From Aureobasidium sp. EXF-3400 (lineage: Eukaryota > Ascomycota > Dothideomycetes > Dothideales > Saccotheciaceae): a stretch of 60,267 bases of DNA. The stretch is taken from assembly GCA_024195585.1 (NCBI GenBank), contig SWBL01000317.1:1-60267 (forward strand), read 5' to 3'. The position numbers and the translations under genes were made by a program. Within the stretch, counting starts at the first letter, position 1, and every line of letters begins with the position of its first letter. The notes under the pieces were generated by a model. The model was not told where the DNA came from. It saw only the letters and a list, made by a program, of their open reading frames with translations, and ran no database searches. This document shows positions 11,134 to 20,853 of the stretch, in pieces.

Positions 11134-12755
11134 TTACATCCATAAGCACAGTTTACCACTAGCAGTACCCGCAGCGATCCAGTCCTTGCTCTGATGGAAC
11201 TGCGCAACACTAGGCACGGCAGTAATGCCATCACCTCCCAATTGAGCGAGCTGCTGTCCATTGGATGCATACACATCTACGAATCTATTCATGTTTCCGA
11301 TAACGAAACGTTGGATGTTGTCGGCGGGTTGGAGTTGCCATTGTGCGCGAAGACTATACGTGTTGTCAGTATTTGAGACCCTTTAAGAGGAAAAGGGTGA
11401 GAAACGTACATGGTGACCCAGCGGCCGGTCTGGTTGTTATGTGGGATTATGGTCGTTGGTGTCATTTGTTCGTCATTCAATTCTGTGCCAGCGGATAATG
11501 TTCCAACACTGCTGAAGTCGTAAATCTTTACCGTGTCGTCGTAACTTGCTGTGGCAATCTGGCCTGCGGAGTTGAAGGCTGCATGAGAAACACTCAATCT
11601 GCTCTCGTGAGCTCCCATCTCTACGGGCGCTTTGTCATCTCCATCTCCCTTCAGCATTCTCAGGTCCCAGAGACGCAAGTAGCGGTCTAGTGATGCGGTA
11701 GCGAAGATATGAGGATGCGCGGGATTGAGACTGAAACCTCCTATCTTCTTTTCTGACAAGGCGAAGATGTCGGTGCCACTGCCTGGTTTGGATCTTGTAT
11801 CGTGACGACCAAAGTTTCCGTTCAAGGTGCTGAAGAAGAGGTTGTGAGGGTCAAATTGAGACATTTCGACACCACTGAGGGGTTCATCGTCATCTTTTGG
11901 AGCGTAGGCTTCTACGGCTACACCTTTTTGCAGGTCGAGTTTGCGGATTGAACTGTCGTAACTTGCAGAGTATAAAGCATTAGGATCGTGAGGGGAGAAT
12001 TGGAAGGCGGAGATTGTGCGAGTGTGGATTTTGAGGGTGGTGATTGAGGGTTTGGCTTCTTCGTCGTCTGATTCGTCATCGTCTTCGTTCTTCACGGCAG
12101 GAGTGGGTTGTTGGGAGGCATCGAAGAGGCCTAGACTTCCTAGCTTGTCTCCAGCAAAGACAAGAGCTTTGTCTGTAGTCGGATGGAAGCCCAGGGAGTA
12201 GATTCTCTCAGGAGTTATCTTGATCTGGCTTGGTTCGAAGCCTTCCCACAGTTCAAGATTGCTCATACGTTCTCGCAACTCTTTCAATTCTTTGTCGGTA
12301 GTTTCCTTGACATCCTGGGCGCTGAATGTTCGCTCGCCTGGATTGGCAGGTCCGACGAGTCGCAGGAAGTTGCCACTCTGATCCCAGTCCTTTCCTGCAA
12401 CCACGACATCCGAGAAGCGCAAGTCTGCAGAAACGCGTTGTCGTTTGGCTCGCTCGGCTTGAGCCAGCAATTCCGACTCTTCCTCTGCTTTCCTCTTTGC
12501 AACCTCGCTGTCTGCGACAATACCTTTTAGTCGACTTGATGTTCTCCGAGGCTGGACCTCCTCTTTCACCTTCGTGACAGGCGTCTTCTTCTTTCTGGCA
12601 GACTTGTCGGGAGTGGGGCGTGAGGCTTTCTTTGGCGCGATGCCAGCAGATGCGGCTTCGAGTTGCAATTGACGGAGCAAAGCCTGGTTCTTTGCTATAT
12701 TTTCCTGTCGTTGCAATTCATATTCGCTGAGCTCGGCGGCAGATTTCTTGGGCAT
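11134..12755 (-). CDS. CMR1: DNA damage-binding WD40 protein CMR1 (WDR76-like)
   Basis: Two exons, complement(join(11134..11353,11410..12755)), 521 aa, the usual CMR1 length. The 56-nt intron (GTACGT...GTATAG) splits an Ile codon in WVT-I-LRAQW. The basic, Lys-rich N-terminus ([20 protein letters not shown]) precedes the family block [20 protein letters not shown] and a seven-bladed WD40 region ending [11 protein letters not shown]. Yeast Cmr1 binds UV-damaged DNA and joins an intranuclear quality-control site under replication stress. The gene diverges from the Mtf2-like gene. Confidence 0.92.
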
Positions 12756-13064
12756 AATGATGTTCGAGGTTGGTGGTGGTAGATTGACACTTTGGCAGCC
12801 TCGAGAAAGTCGAGGAAGACGCGAAGCGTGTCAATGACGTGCAAATCGGTCTTTGGCATTCTGGAATGCCGATCGCAAACACTTTTGTTCGACAAGTCGA
12901 TTGAGAAAGTTGCTATACCATACCCAACGTCATATTTGCGAAACATTCAGATACAAACCCTGCTGGACAGGTACGAAAGACACCGGAGAGTTTGACACTT
13001 GAAGATTTGAGCGACATCGCCACACAGTCGTTGATTCTCGGAACAAGATTATACACCAAAAGAA
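12756..13064. promoter_or_regulatory. Divergent promoter region CMR1 / Mtf2-like
   Basis: These 309 bp separate two start codons in head-to-head genes, so both promoters must lie here. No defined binding site was recognised. Confidence 0.4.
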
Positions 13065-14435
13065 ATGTCTGGATGCGCGAATGCTGGTCAAGCTCTCAGT
13101 AGAGGCTTGAAGTTGTACACACCCAGGACCTCATATACACTGCCCTTCCTATACCAGACGCCAACACTGCGCCGCTACTATAGTGCACTACAAGACCTGG
13201 CCAAGGAAAACGCCCCAAAGACCGATCCAAACCTCAGGTTGCGGAAATCAGCTCGAGAGCCCACATCCACCACTCCGCGTAGCGAAACGAAGCCAGAGTA
13301 CGAAGACTATGTTCCTTTTGAGACTCCTGCAGTTGCCGAGTCAGCCGTTGTTCAAACAACCATGAAAGGAGAGTCTCTGACAGGCACAGAGCGTGATGCC
13401 TTTGCCAAACTCGAGACCCTAGCCAACGCTCCCAAACGTCCTGCTCCTGGGTCAAGGAGAATACCACGCCAAAGTAGCTTCGAAAGTTTAGACGACGTGC
13501 TCAACGAAGCAATCACAGCCATCGAAGCCAGCGGACCCAAGGAAGTCAGCGAGCCCATACCGTCCTGGGCATATATCATGAAAAAGCCGAAGAGGTCTGA
13601 ATACGACACGCTCAGTCTGGCACCTGCTCCACAACCAGAGCGAGGACCGTCCGAGTACCGCGAGCTCGGATCCGAAGACAAACGCACCATGGCCGCCCTC
13701 TACAATGCCAAAACCGACACCATGGTCTGGCGAATCCTCGAAGCCCGCCTCTTCTCCCCAATCGCCAACCTCCACTTGGACAGCCCAGCCCCTGCTTCTG
13801 CCAGCATATCACCCGCACGCCGTCGCTTCATCCTCCAAACCTTCCCTAAACGAGTCGTTTCCGCAGCCTCACTGCTACGAAACCACTTTCCAAACTCCAA
13901 CCTCATCCGCGCCATCCTGCCTCGCGTAAAGCAGTTGGGTGAATCAGCCTACGCACTAGCGACCTCTCCAGACCTCTACAACCAACTCCTTGCCTTCGAA
14001 TTCCGCAAATTCGCAGATGTGGATGCTTGCAACGATTTGCTCCAGGAAATGGACGATAATGTTGTTGAGCCCTCGCCCTATACCCTCCGAGTCTTGGATC
14101 ACATCCTCCAATTCCGCCAGGATGCCGTCGAAAAAACAAAGCTAGGCACCAATGTAAAATCTGTCTTTATAACAGAAAAATACCGCAGAGATTTTGCAAT
14201 CATGGAAAGCTGGAGGGCCAAGGTTGAGCAGAGTTTGGCTGTGCAGCAGACTAGATTGCAGAGGAAAGCAACCAATGATGAGATGAGGATCAAGGAGGAT
14301 CAAGATGATGAGCAAGATCCTATTCGCTATATTTCTACGCCCGATGTCGGTGAGAAGAAGGCAAGATATCAGATCCGGGATGAGCGTGGATCGAGGGAAG
14401 CGGAAAAATACAAGTCTCGCAAGTTGATAGAGTGA
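13065..14435 (+). CDS. Mtf2-like mitochondrial protein (RNA processing/translation)
   Basis: Single exon, 456 aa. The N-terminus is Arg/Ser/Tyr-rich and lacks acidic residues for about 45 positions (ending TLRRYYSALQ), as in a mitochondrial targeting peptide. The middle is disordered. The conserved C-terminal domain starts near YNAKTDTMVWRILEARLFSP and continues through FPKRVVSAASLLRNHFPNSN and ANDLLQEMDDN-like helices (here ACNDLLQEMDDNVVEPS). This matches the Mtf2/Nam1-like C-terminal domain, whose yeast member couples mitochondrial transcription with RNA processing and translation. The assignment rests on recognition of this domain; the precise role in this fungus is inferred. Confidence 0.75.
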   Translation: MSGCANAGQALSRGLKLYTPRTSYTLPFLYQTPTLRRYYSALQDLAKENAPKTDPNLRLRKSAREPTSTTPRSETKPEYEDYVPFETPAVAESAVVQTTMKGESLTGTERDAFAKLETLANAPKRPAPGSRRIPRQSSFESLDDVLNEAITAIEASGPKEVSEPIPSWAYIMKKPKRSEYDTLSLAPAPQPERGPSEYRELGSEDKRTMAALYNAKTDTMVWRILEARLFSPIANLHLDSPAPASASISPARRRFILQTFPKRVVSAASLLRNHFPNSNLIRAILPRVKQLGESAYALATSPDLYNQLLAFEFRKFADVDACNDLLQEMDDNVVEPSPYTLRVLDHILQFRQDAVEKTKLGTNVKSVFITEKYRRDFAIMESWRAKVEQSLAVQQTRLQRKATNDEMRIKEDQDDEQDPIRYISTPDVGEKKARYQIRDERGSREAEKYKSRKLIE

Positions 14436-14780
14436 TCAGGCTAGTAGCATCATCTACGATAGTTGACGAGAACATTTTCAACTTGCTTCACATGAACACG
14501 AGTAAGAGGACGTTGATATTGTTTGCGTCATGAGATATCGTTCTAGGTTTCTGTGGTCGCTGTCTGTGTGTTTCTAAGTCGAATGCTGCCGTATAATGTT
14601 TCAAAACAGGAAAGGAAAAGGCTGAGAGAGATGAGAGATGAAAACAAACAGATGAATGCAAAACGCAAATGAGAACATGATATGCGTGAGCACCCAATCC
14701 AAACCCGCTCGTTCCAATCGTACAAGAAAAGAAAATGCGACGCCAGGTCCCGCCTTGACTACATTGTGTATACTCGTTAC
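14436..14780. other. Convergent 3' intergenic region
   Basis: The 345 bp between convergent genes show nothing but A/T- and A/G-rich sequence. Several short frames are without protein character. Confidence 0.4.
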
Positions 14781-16481
14781 TCAAACCTCACCCCAGCCAC
14801 CCAAAACACCATCGCCGGTACTTCCAACACTGACTACGCTGCCCGTGCTACTCGGGAAATCCCAATAGCGGCGAGATCCTCCAGAGCGCGTACGCTTGGT
14901 ACTCTGGCTAGCACAGCTGCTGCTTTGCGCACGACGATGCATTAGTGTTTGCAACAAAATGCTCTCTCGTCTGCGTTGTGCTGACACCGAGGCTGCATGA
15001 GAAACTAGCGGATGATGTCGTCTGATGAGATCAGCTCGACGGCGTGACTCTGGAGAAGTGCCTAGAGCAGAAGCCGTGACGGCAGCGTTACTGGGAGAGG
15101 CCCAGTCTGCTGGTAGAATACTCTGTGACGTTTGTTGTGGTTGCGACTGTGATTCAGGAGGAGATGGCGATGGTGGACGTGACGTGAAGCGGCTGCGGAG
15201 GTATTGGAATACCACTCCAATGTCCAAGTCGCGTTCCCAATACTCGGTTTCTTTGTCCTTGTCGTGTAATGGCGCCTGGTCTTTGGCTAGTACATCAGGT
15301 TGTTCTGGAATACCCCATAGTGAAGTGTCTGCTTCAACAGCAGGTGAGACAGGAGGATGTGCGAAAGTAGGAGCAAAGAAGGGAGGAGCGAAGTTAGACT
15401 CAGGGGCGTCCACAGAATGAGCTGTTGCAGTCGACGATGGGATTTGTCGTGGTTGTGTTTGCGCAGACTGGTCAACCTGGTAAGGTGTGTAGGTACTGAA
15501 AGCGCGATCTTGCCGATCGTTCTCAGCGAGTTGGTTGGCAAGTATACCAAGCTCTTTCGCAATTCTGTTCAAAAGTCGATTCTCCCACACTCGATCCTGA
15601 TGTGCAGAGAAGACTTCAGTCAGGGGCGACTGCTGAGTTGGCGTCGTCTGGGCTTCTGGCGCAAGTTCTTCGCCAAAAATGACGGACAAAGTTGTGTCAT
15701 CCAGACCCATCAGATCCTTGATGACTCTACGAGTGACACGCTGCCAAAATGACTCGGTTTCGGTATCTGCGGTCGGCGCAGCAGTCGAAGCAGCACGCGA
15801 AGCGATTGATAGCCTCTTCTTACGTCTGCGTGTCTCCTTCTCAATCTCCTCTAGCACGGCACGACTCTGCTCCAGACGCCATTTCTCAACACGTAGTCGT
15901 CTCTCGTCCTGTTTGTCCGTCTCCTGCTCTTCCAGAGCATCGAACTTGCGTTGTACGCTGCTACGTCTTCGCTGGGCTCGGCGTCGGTTGGATGGGTTGT
16001 ACCTCTCAAACTGCCATAGATGTTCTTGAACATTGTCGTTGTTGTGGTAGAGTGCGGGGAAAGAGCCCATGCCATCATGGTTGGGCAGCACTGCACCACC
16101 GCTCTGATCGAGAGAGAAGGACGGATGGAAGGTATGTAGGCCGTCGTCTAGACTGTCCAACTCTTCGTCATCCTCTTCCTCAATATCCGTGCCCTGACAG
16201 GTGCCTTCTCCATCGTCGTTGGCCTGCCTTTGGTCCGAGCGGTCGCCGGTCTCGAGAGAAGCAAAGTCGGAGTAGGCAGGTGCTTGCTGGGTATGTGATG
16301 TTTGCGAGGTGTACGAGGTCCAGGATGGTTCGTGTTCGAGTTGTGGTGAGAAGAGAATCCACTCTTGCGACTCGTCGACACGTCCGTGATGTGTGGCGTC
16401 TTGAGCGGTCGCGAGTGATTGTGGGATGGATGCTGGTCGCTGGATCTGACGCCGCTGCTGGAGCGGCTGTTGGAATGCCAT
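14781..16481 (-). CDS. Conserved fungal protein of unknown function, coiled coil
   Basis: Single exon, 566 aa. I do not know a function. Visible features are an N-terminal block SQEWILFSPQ; a strongly charged coiled coil (about residues 165-225) rich in Arg/Glu/Lys (QRKFDALEEQETDKQDERR); a conserved helical block SFWQRVTRRVIKDLMGLDD followed by LSVIFGEE; a block ENRLLNRIAKELGILANQL; and a Ser/Arg-rich tail with SSCASQSTKRTRSGGSRRYW and WGEV at the end. These blocks recur in proteins of filamentous ascomycetes. No signal peptide or membrane helix is seen. It may be a regulatory or scaffold protein. Confidence 0.8.
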   Translation of the reverse strand: MAFQQPLQQRRQIQRPASIPQSLATAQDATHHGRVDESQEWILFSPQLEHEPSWTSYTSQTSHTQQAPAYSDFASLETGDRSDQRQANDDGEGTCQGTDIEEEDDEELDSLDDGLHTFHPSFSLDQSGGAVLPNHDGMGSFPALYHNNDNVQEHLWQFERYNPSNRRRAQRRRSSVQRKFDALEEQETDKQDERRLRVEKWRLEQSRAVLEEIEKETRRRKKRLSIASRAASTAAPTADTETESFWQRVTRRVIKDLMGLDDTTLSVIFGEELAPEAQTTPTQQSPLTEVFSAHQDRVWENRLLNRIAKELGILANQLAENDRQDRAFSTYTPYQVDQSAQTQPRQIPSSTATAHSVDAPESNFAPPFFAPTFAHPPVSPAVEADTSLWGIPEQPDVLAKDQAPLHDKDKETEYWERDLDIGVVFQYLRSRFTSRPPSPSPPESQSQPQQTSQSILPADWASPSNAAVTASALGTSPESRRRADLIRRHHPLVSHAASVSAQRRRESILLQTLMHRRAQSSSCASQSTKRTRSGGSRRYWDFPSSTGSVVSVGSTGDGVLGGWGEV

Positions 16482-17001
16482 GTCTGGTCGATGGATGTCT
16501 GTAGCTTAGGATGGAGGCTCAGGCTCCTCTCAGGGGAAAGGGATGCAAGCAACGTGTGCTTTGGCTCGTCTGCAGATGATGTTGGTTGTGGCTCGTCCAG
16601 TATGCGCTGTCGATCCTGGGGTATTTGCTTCTTATCCGCCGTTTATTGATGTACAGACAACGCCATCAGTATTTGGTCATTTGCATCGTAAAAGCAGCAA
16701 AAGAAGACGAAAGCTTGCTGGGACAAGACCAGAAACCATCCTTGTCGACTCATGCGCCTGCCCAACAAGTCACGACACGCTGCTGAGCCCATGGCACCAT
16801 TCCTGCCTGTTTCCTCGTGAGCCCGTTGTGACGCACTAGCCACAGCCTAATCGCCTTAGCGTCAGATAACATCGCAACCTTGATAAGTTTGATTCTCTCC
16901 GCTATCGCCTTGCCTGCAAAAAGATACCTATATACACCGAGAAATCCTGAAACATGCGTCATGTCCATCGTCTTATGCCCGTCAGATCATCTCCCCGTCG
17001 G
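16482..17001. other. Intergenic region between two minus-strand genes
   Basis: These 520 bp hold the 5' region of the coiled-coil protein gene and the 3' end of the VPS62-domain gene. Nothing else is recognised. Confidence 0.4.
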
Positions 17002-18681
17002 CTACTCTGTCGTCTCTGGACCCTCTACATCATCCCCTATTTCATCACCGGGCAACCTCTTCTCTCCGTCGTTGCTGCCCTCCTCATCTCCAAGCCAGTG
17101 TTTGATTATGCACTGTGCTTGCATGCGCTGACAGACCTTCTTGCGACCCAAATTCTTATATCTGGGTCCGAGTGGCCCACTAACATAATGGTATTGTCCC
17201 CAGAATCGATACTGCCTCTTGTCGCTCATGGGGTAGATTTTGTCTCCCCAGTGGCCCCCGAAGTTGAACCAGCTCACCGGTGCGTACGGAGTCTGCGCCG
17301 ATGACTTCAAGTGTCGAGACGTGTAGTTGTACACATACGCGTGGTGATTTAAATTCGGATCCCATAGTGGTCCCTTGTCGGTCTGGTCATGCAAGAGACC
17401 CCACGGCAACACATACGGGTGTAACCCTGGCGTAGCATAGACTGCGTGTGTGCCTGTCGCACTGTAAACGACTGGCCGCTTGCCATACTTCTCGATTGCG
17501 TGGTATGCGTATGCATCTCCTGCTCCGTGTTCCGAGATGTACACTGCTTCGGGTGTTCCGTTTCGAAATCTGACCATCGAGTGCTCCCAGTCTCCCACGT
17601 GGTTGCCGAATCGTATGTTTACTACCTTATTTCCAAGGTTGTAACTGTAGAAATAGAACCAGAATGCGTCGACCACTCCATCTTCCTTGGGAACAACGAT
17701 TAGCACTGCCGGTGCAGAGCTGTGTCCTCCACGTTCTTGCAACCTGTCCGATGGTTTGCCACGTTCCTCCAGACCATGTCTGCTGAAGTCGTTCCTGCGT
17801 TTCTGACCTTGCACTTGTCCTTGCCGGAGTGGTGGGTTGTTCGACACTCGATCAGGGCGTTGGCCATAAAAGTGTTCGGGGCTTCTGGGTATGTTGGAAC
17901 TCCCGCCCAACCAATCGGGAAGCTGTTCCACGTCGTCGTCACTTTTCAAGTACGCAAAATGACCAAATTTGTTGAGCTCATCGAGATTGTCGAGAGTCCT
18001 ATCGTTCTCCATGCTTCGTACAAGAGTGTAGTTGGCGTACGGCGATGTATGAACGAGATGTTCAGCAATATCACACGGCCAGAATTGCTCTCCTGAGAAT
18101 AAATGGACATAAGGCGTGTAATCGTAGACATATTGGGGAATCTTTCGTGAGAGATGTTCTTCTTTCGACCACGTCTCTGGTCTTTCGAGGCCACTAGTCC
18201 AGAAAGATGAAGCATCCGGCAAGTTGTGGGATTCGATTTGCGACAAAGGTATTTGCTGGTTTGACTGTGAGATCTGGTAGAGCGAGTCCTCGCCACTCGA
18301 GCTCGTTGTCCCGCAATTGCTCAGCCATCGACAAGTATGCTTGTTTACCCACGAGAGAGAAGACTCAGTCCAGCTGGTGATTTCTTTCTGAGTGGCAACA
18401 TGACCGGCCTGGCCAGAATGAGGATGTGCTGATGTCAGTGTTAAGCCGCATAGTATAGCGGGCACGACAGCCATAGGCTGGATCCAGCTTCTACACATCA
18501 CAGCCTTTGTGGTAGTAGTGTAGTAGGAGTGAGTCTGATGGGTTCGCTTCGGGGCATGGGAAGAGGTGTGTCCGCCACGGGAGAAGGTGGCAGCGATGTA
18601 GTGTAGAAGGGAAGATGAGAAAGTGGTGCAAGATGTTTGAGGATCAAGGTCGCCGTTAGAAGCAGCTGATTCCACTGTCAT
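17002..18681 (-). CDS. VPS62-domain protein (vacuolar sorting-associated family)
   Basis: Single exon, 559 aa from the first ATG. The body matches the fungal VPS62 family: SRKIPQYVYDYTPYVHLFSG and EQFWPCDIAEHLVHTSPY at the front, AFWFYFYSYNLGNKVV and RFGNHVGDWEHSMVRFRNG in the core, then WFNFGGHWGDKIYP and QYHYVSGPLGPRYKNLGRKK. A hydrophobic segment at residues ~66-84 (MAVVPAILCGLTLTS) is either an internal signal anchor or, if translation starts at the in-frame ATG at 18498, a cleavable signal peptide (498 aa). I favour the second start because the preceding 60 residues are poorly conserved-looking. Yeast Vps62 takes part in vacuolar delivery; the biochemical activity is unknown. Confidence 0.85.
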   Translation of the reverse strand: MTVESAASNGDLDPQTSCTTFSSSLLHYIAATFSRGGHTSSHAPKRTHQTHSYYTTTTKAVMCRSWIQPMAVVPAILCGLTLTSAHPHSGQAGHVATQKEITSWTESSLSWVNKHTCRWLSNCGTTSSSGEDSLYQISQSNQQIPLSQIESHNLPDASSFWTSGLERPETWSKEEHLSRKIPQYVYDYTPYVHLFSGEQFWPCDIAEHLVHTSPYANYTLVRSMENDRTLDNLDELNKFGHFAYLKSDDDVEQLPDWLGGSSNIPRSPEHFYGQRPDRVSNNPPLRQGQVQGQKRRNDFSRHGLEERGKPSDRLQERGGHSSAPAVLIVVPKEDGVVDAFWFYFYSYNLGNKVVNIRFGNHVGDWEHSMVRFRNGTPEAVYISEHGAGDAYAYHAIEKYGKRPVVYSATGTHAVYATPGLHPYVLPWGLLHDQTDKGPLWDPNLNHHAYVYNYTSRHLKSSAQTPYAPVSWFNFGGHWGDKIYPMSDKRQYRFWGQYHYVSGPLGPRYKNLGRKKVCQRMQAQCIIKHWLGDEEGSNDGEKRLPGDEIGDDVEGPETTE

Positions 18682-19401
18682 CCGGATGCACGGGTCAGCA
18701 AAAGTCCGTATAGGTAATCACATGCTACAAATAGACAGAGTCATAACTATCGTTCGAGTGATTTGCGTTTGAGCGGACACAAGTGTCAAAAAGTAAGCTC
18801 TAAGCAAGGGAAGGGAACGCGTCAGCCATGGAAAGACAAGCAATGCCGCTGCGAATGGGACATGCGGATGCATGAGACACAGCGCCTAAACAACGCACGC
18901 ATAACCCGGAAACACGAGGGGAATATGTCCAACAAAAGCCGGTAAGCAACACGTACTCGAATGGTGTCGCAGAGGGGCGCACTTGGCACTCAGGGACTCT
19001 TCGGATGCGTCGGGATATAAACTATGTGCGGGGTGATGACGATGAGCAGGCTTCTAGAACTGAGCAAGGCCCTTGCTGAGGCACCAACTGTTCATACGAT
19101 AGATGTAAGAAGAGGGGGAAGAGATGGCAGCTACAAGACAGGCTGAAGAAGCAGGATGCAAGGCAACAATGTAATGCCTAGTTGACTAATGCTAGAAAGT
19201 GAGCATCGTCATTGTCGGTCAATAGCAGCTGTAGAAGGCTAGGGTCCGGATGGCACTAGCACCTGCTTCCGAGTCCCGGCCCGCTGGCCTTTGCGCTGTT
19301 TGAAGATTATCCGAACTGTTTTGAGTCTCAAGCTCGAAGCTGCCATTCACCTGACGAACATGAGCATGCCAACAAACTAAGTATGCCACCTCTCCAGAAC
19401 C
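18682..19401. promoter_or_regulatory. Divergent intergenic region VPS62-domain / TFIIIC subunit
   Basis: These 720 bp separate two head-to-head start codons and so hold both promoters. An ACGCGT hexamer occurs near 18819, but without a reason to expect cell-cycle control it is not called. No gene was found. Confidence 0.4.
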
Positions 19402-20703
19402 ATGGCAAGCACAAAAATGGAAGACTCGGAGGATGAGTCCGAGTGGGAGTACGAGTACGACACGAATGCGACCGACGACTTTTACCTGACTCTCGACTTG
19501 ACAACACACATCCCACCTGCACTCGCTAGGGACAGGCGCACCAAGGCTCAGAAGTCGACCACCCGCGGCTCGAATAAGAGTCTTGCCAATGCGCCTGGCA
19601 CTGCCGAGTCTGGTACAAAGGATGGCGCGGTTCCAGATGGCAACGGAGACTCGACCAACACACCAGCCGAGCGCATGCAGATTGTCGGCCTGCACGACAG
19701 GAACCCAATCATCTCCTACAACAACTCCATCTATTCATGCCAATGGGCTACCGACCTAGCCACTCAGATTTTCCTCACACCACCGCCGACCGACTTCGAT
19801 CCCGACCACGCAGCCCTTCGATCGACTCCTTCTTTCGACGTCCTAGGTACGAGCGCTGCAAGACTTGTCGCCATACCAGCCAGTATCCAACCCCGAGAAA
19901 CTGCTCCACCGGCCGTCATAAGAGCCGCATACGCGGGTCCAGAGAGCACATACACAACAGCCGAGGGCGACGTGATCGAACACACCACAGCTCAAGGCTT
20001 GCGCATCGGCCTCCCCTCTACCGCCAGTGCCCAGCGAACGAGTCAAGCCAAATTTCTAGAATCTCTGTCAGCCATCAAAGCTCGTCGCGGCGACCAGGAT
20101 GCCGTGCCCGTCACAAACATCAAGGTCTATCACCCACCCGAAGGCTGGGAGGAAGAGCGTGCAGACTATATCGAAAAGGAAAGCGCTCGTAGCAAAAAAG
20201 ACAAGGCAGAAGCAGCTGCACGCGCAAAACGAGAAAAGGCAGAACAAACAGCTCGACTCACCAGGCTGAACCGACGTCCCGCATACGCTAGGCCAAACCC
20301 TGACGACGAGGTTGAAGAAGAAGAAGGCAGTGGAGAGGAAAACGAGGACGAAGCAAACAAGGATGCCGATGCCGATGGTAACAAGCTGGTCACACGCAAG
20401 AGAAGAACTCTAGCTCGAGGCGGTGCCCGAGGAGGTGCACCTAGTGGTAAAAGGCTGCGCCAGAGCTTGGGTCTGCCCGAAGCCAGACGTGACGCGAGAC
20501 CAAAGGGTCGGCCACGCAAGAAGAGGAAGGTGGATGCAGCACCTGAAGCAGCTGCCGAGGAGGCCAACGAAGACACCCCTGCTGCAGGACCCAGTCAAGA
20601 TGGTACGAGCACACAGGCCGAAGCCGAGCAAGAGGATACGAACATGGCCGAGGGCGGTGCTCATGATGATGACGACGATGGTGCAGAAGACAATGGCGAT
20701 TGA
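19402..20703 (+). CDS. TFIIIC triple-barrel domain subunit (tau55/TFC7-related)
   Basis: Single exon, 433 aa. The N-terminal ~130 residues form the TFIIIC triple-barrel domain: EWEYEYDTNATDDFYLTLDL at the start and RMQIVGLHDRNPIISYNNSI with YSCQWATDLATQIFLTPP at the end. The family joins tau95/tau55-type subunits in the tauA module of RNA polymerase III factor TFIIIC. The rest is Lys/Glu-rich with a coiled coil (KKDKAEAAARAKREKAEQ), then acidic runs, an AT-hook-like GRPRKKRK at about residue 373, and a terminal acidic tail. It is a nuclear protein by composition and family. Confidence 0.85.
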   Translation: MASTKMEDSEDESEWEYEYDTNATDDFYLTLDLTTHIPPALARDRRTKAQKSTTRGSNKSLANAPGTAESGTKDGAVPDGNGDSTNTPAERMQIVGLHDRNPIISYNNSIYSCQWATDLATQIFLTPPPTDFDPDHAALRSTPSFDVLGTSAARLVAIPASIQPRETAPPAVIRAAYAGPESTYTTAEGDVIEHTTAQGLRIGLPSTASAQRTSQAKFLESLSAIKARRGDQDAVPVTNIKVYHPPEGWEEERADYIEKESARSKKDKAEAAARAKREKAEQTARLTRLNRRPAYARPNPDDEVEEEEGSGEENEDEANKDADADGNKLVTRKRRTLARGGARGGAPSGKRLRQSLGLPEARRDARPKGRPRKKRKVDAAPEAAAEEANEDTPAAGPSQDGTSTQAEAEQEDTNMAEGGAHDDDDDGAEDNGD

Positions 20704-20853
20704 TGTTATAGACTTCTTTTCTTTGCTTTACATGATACCACAAATGCGAATACCTGAAGATAGCAACCATACTTTTCATTCTTTGCTCAAAAAGACAAAT
20801 CTACACATAACCTCAATCCTGTTCATCCATCTCATATACATCACTCTTTCCCT

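Noticed and set aside
18819..18824. ACGCGT hexamer upstream of the VPS62-domain gene (another near 26052)
   Set aside because: Neither neighbour is a cell-cycle gene; hexamers of this kind are expected by chance in 60 kb.
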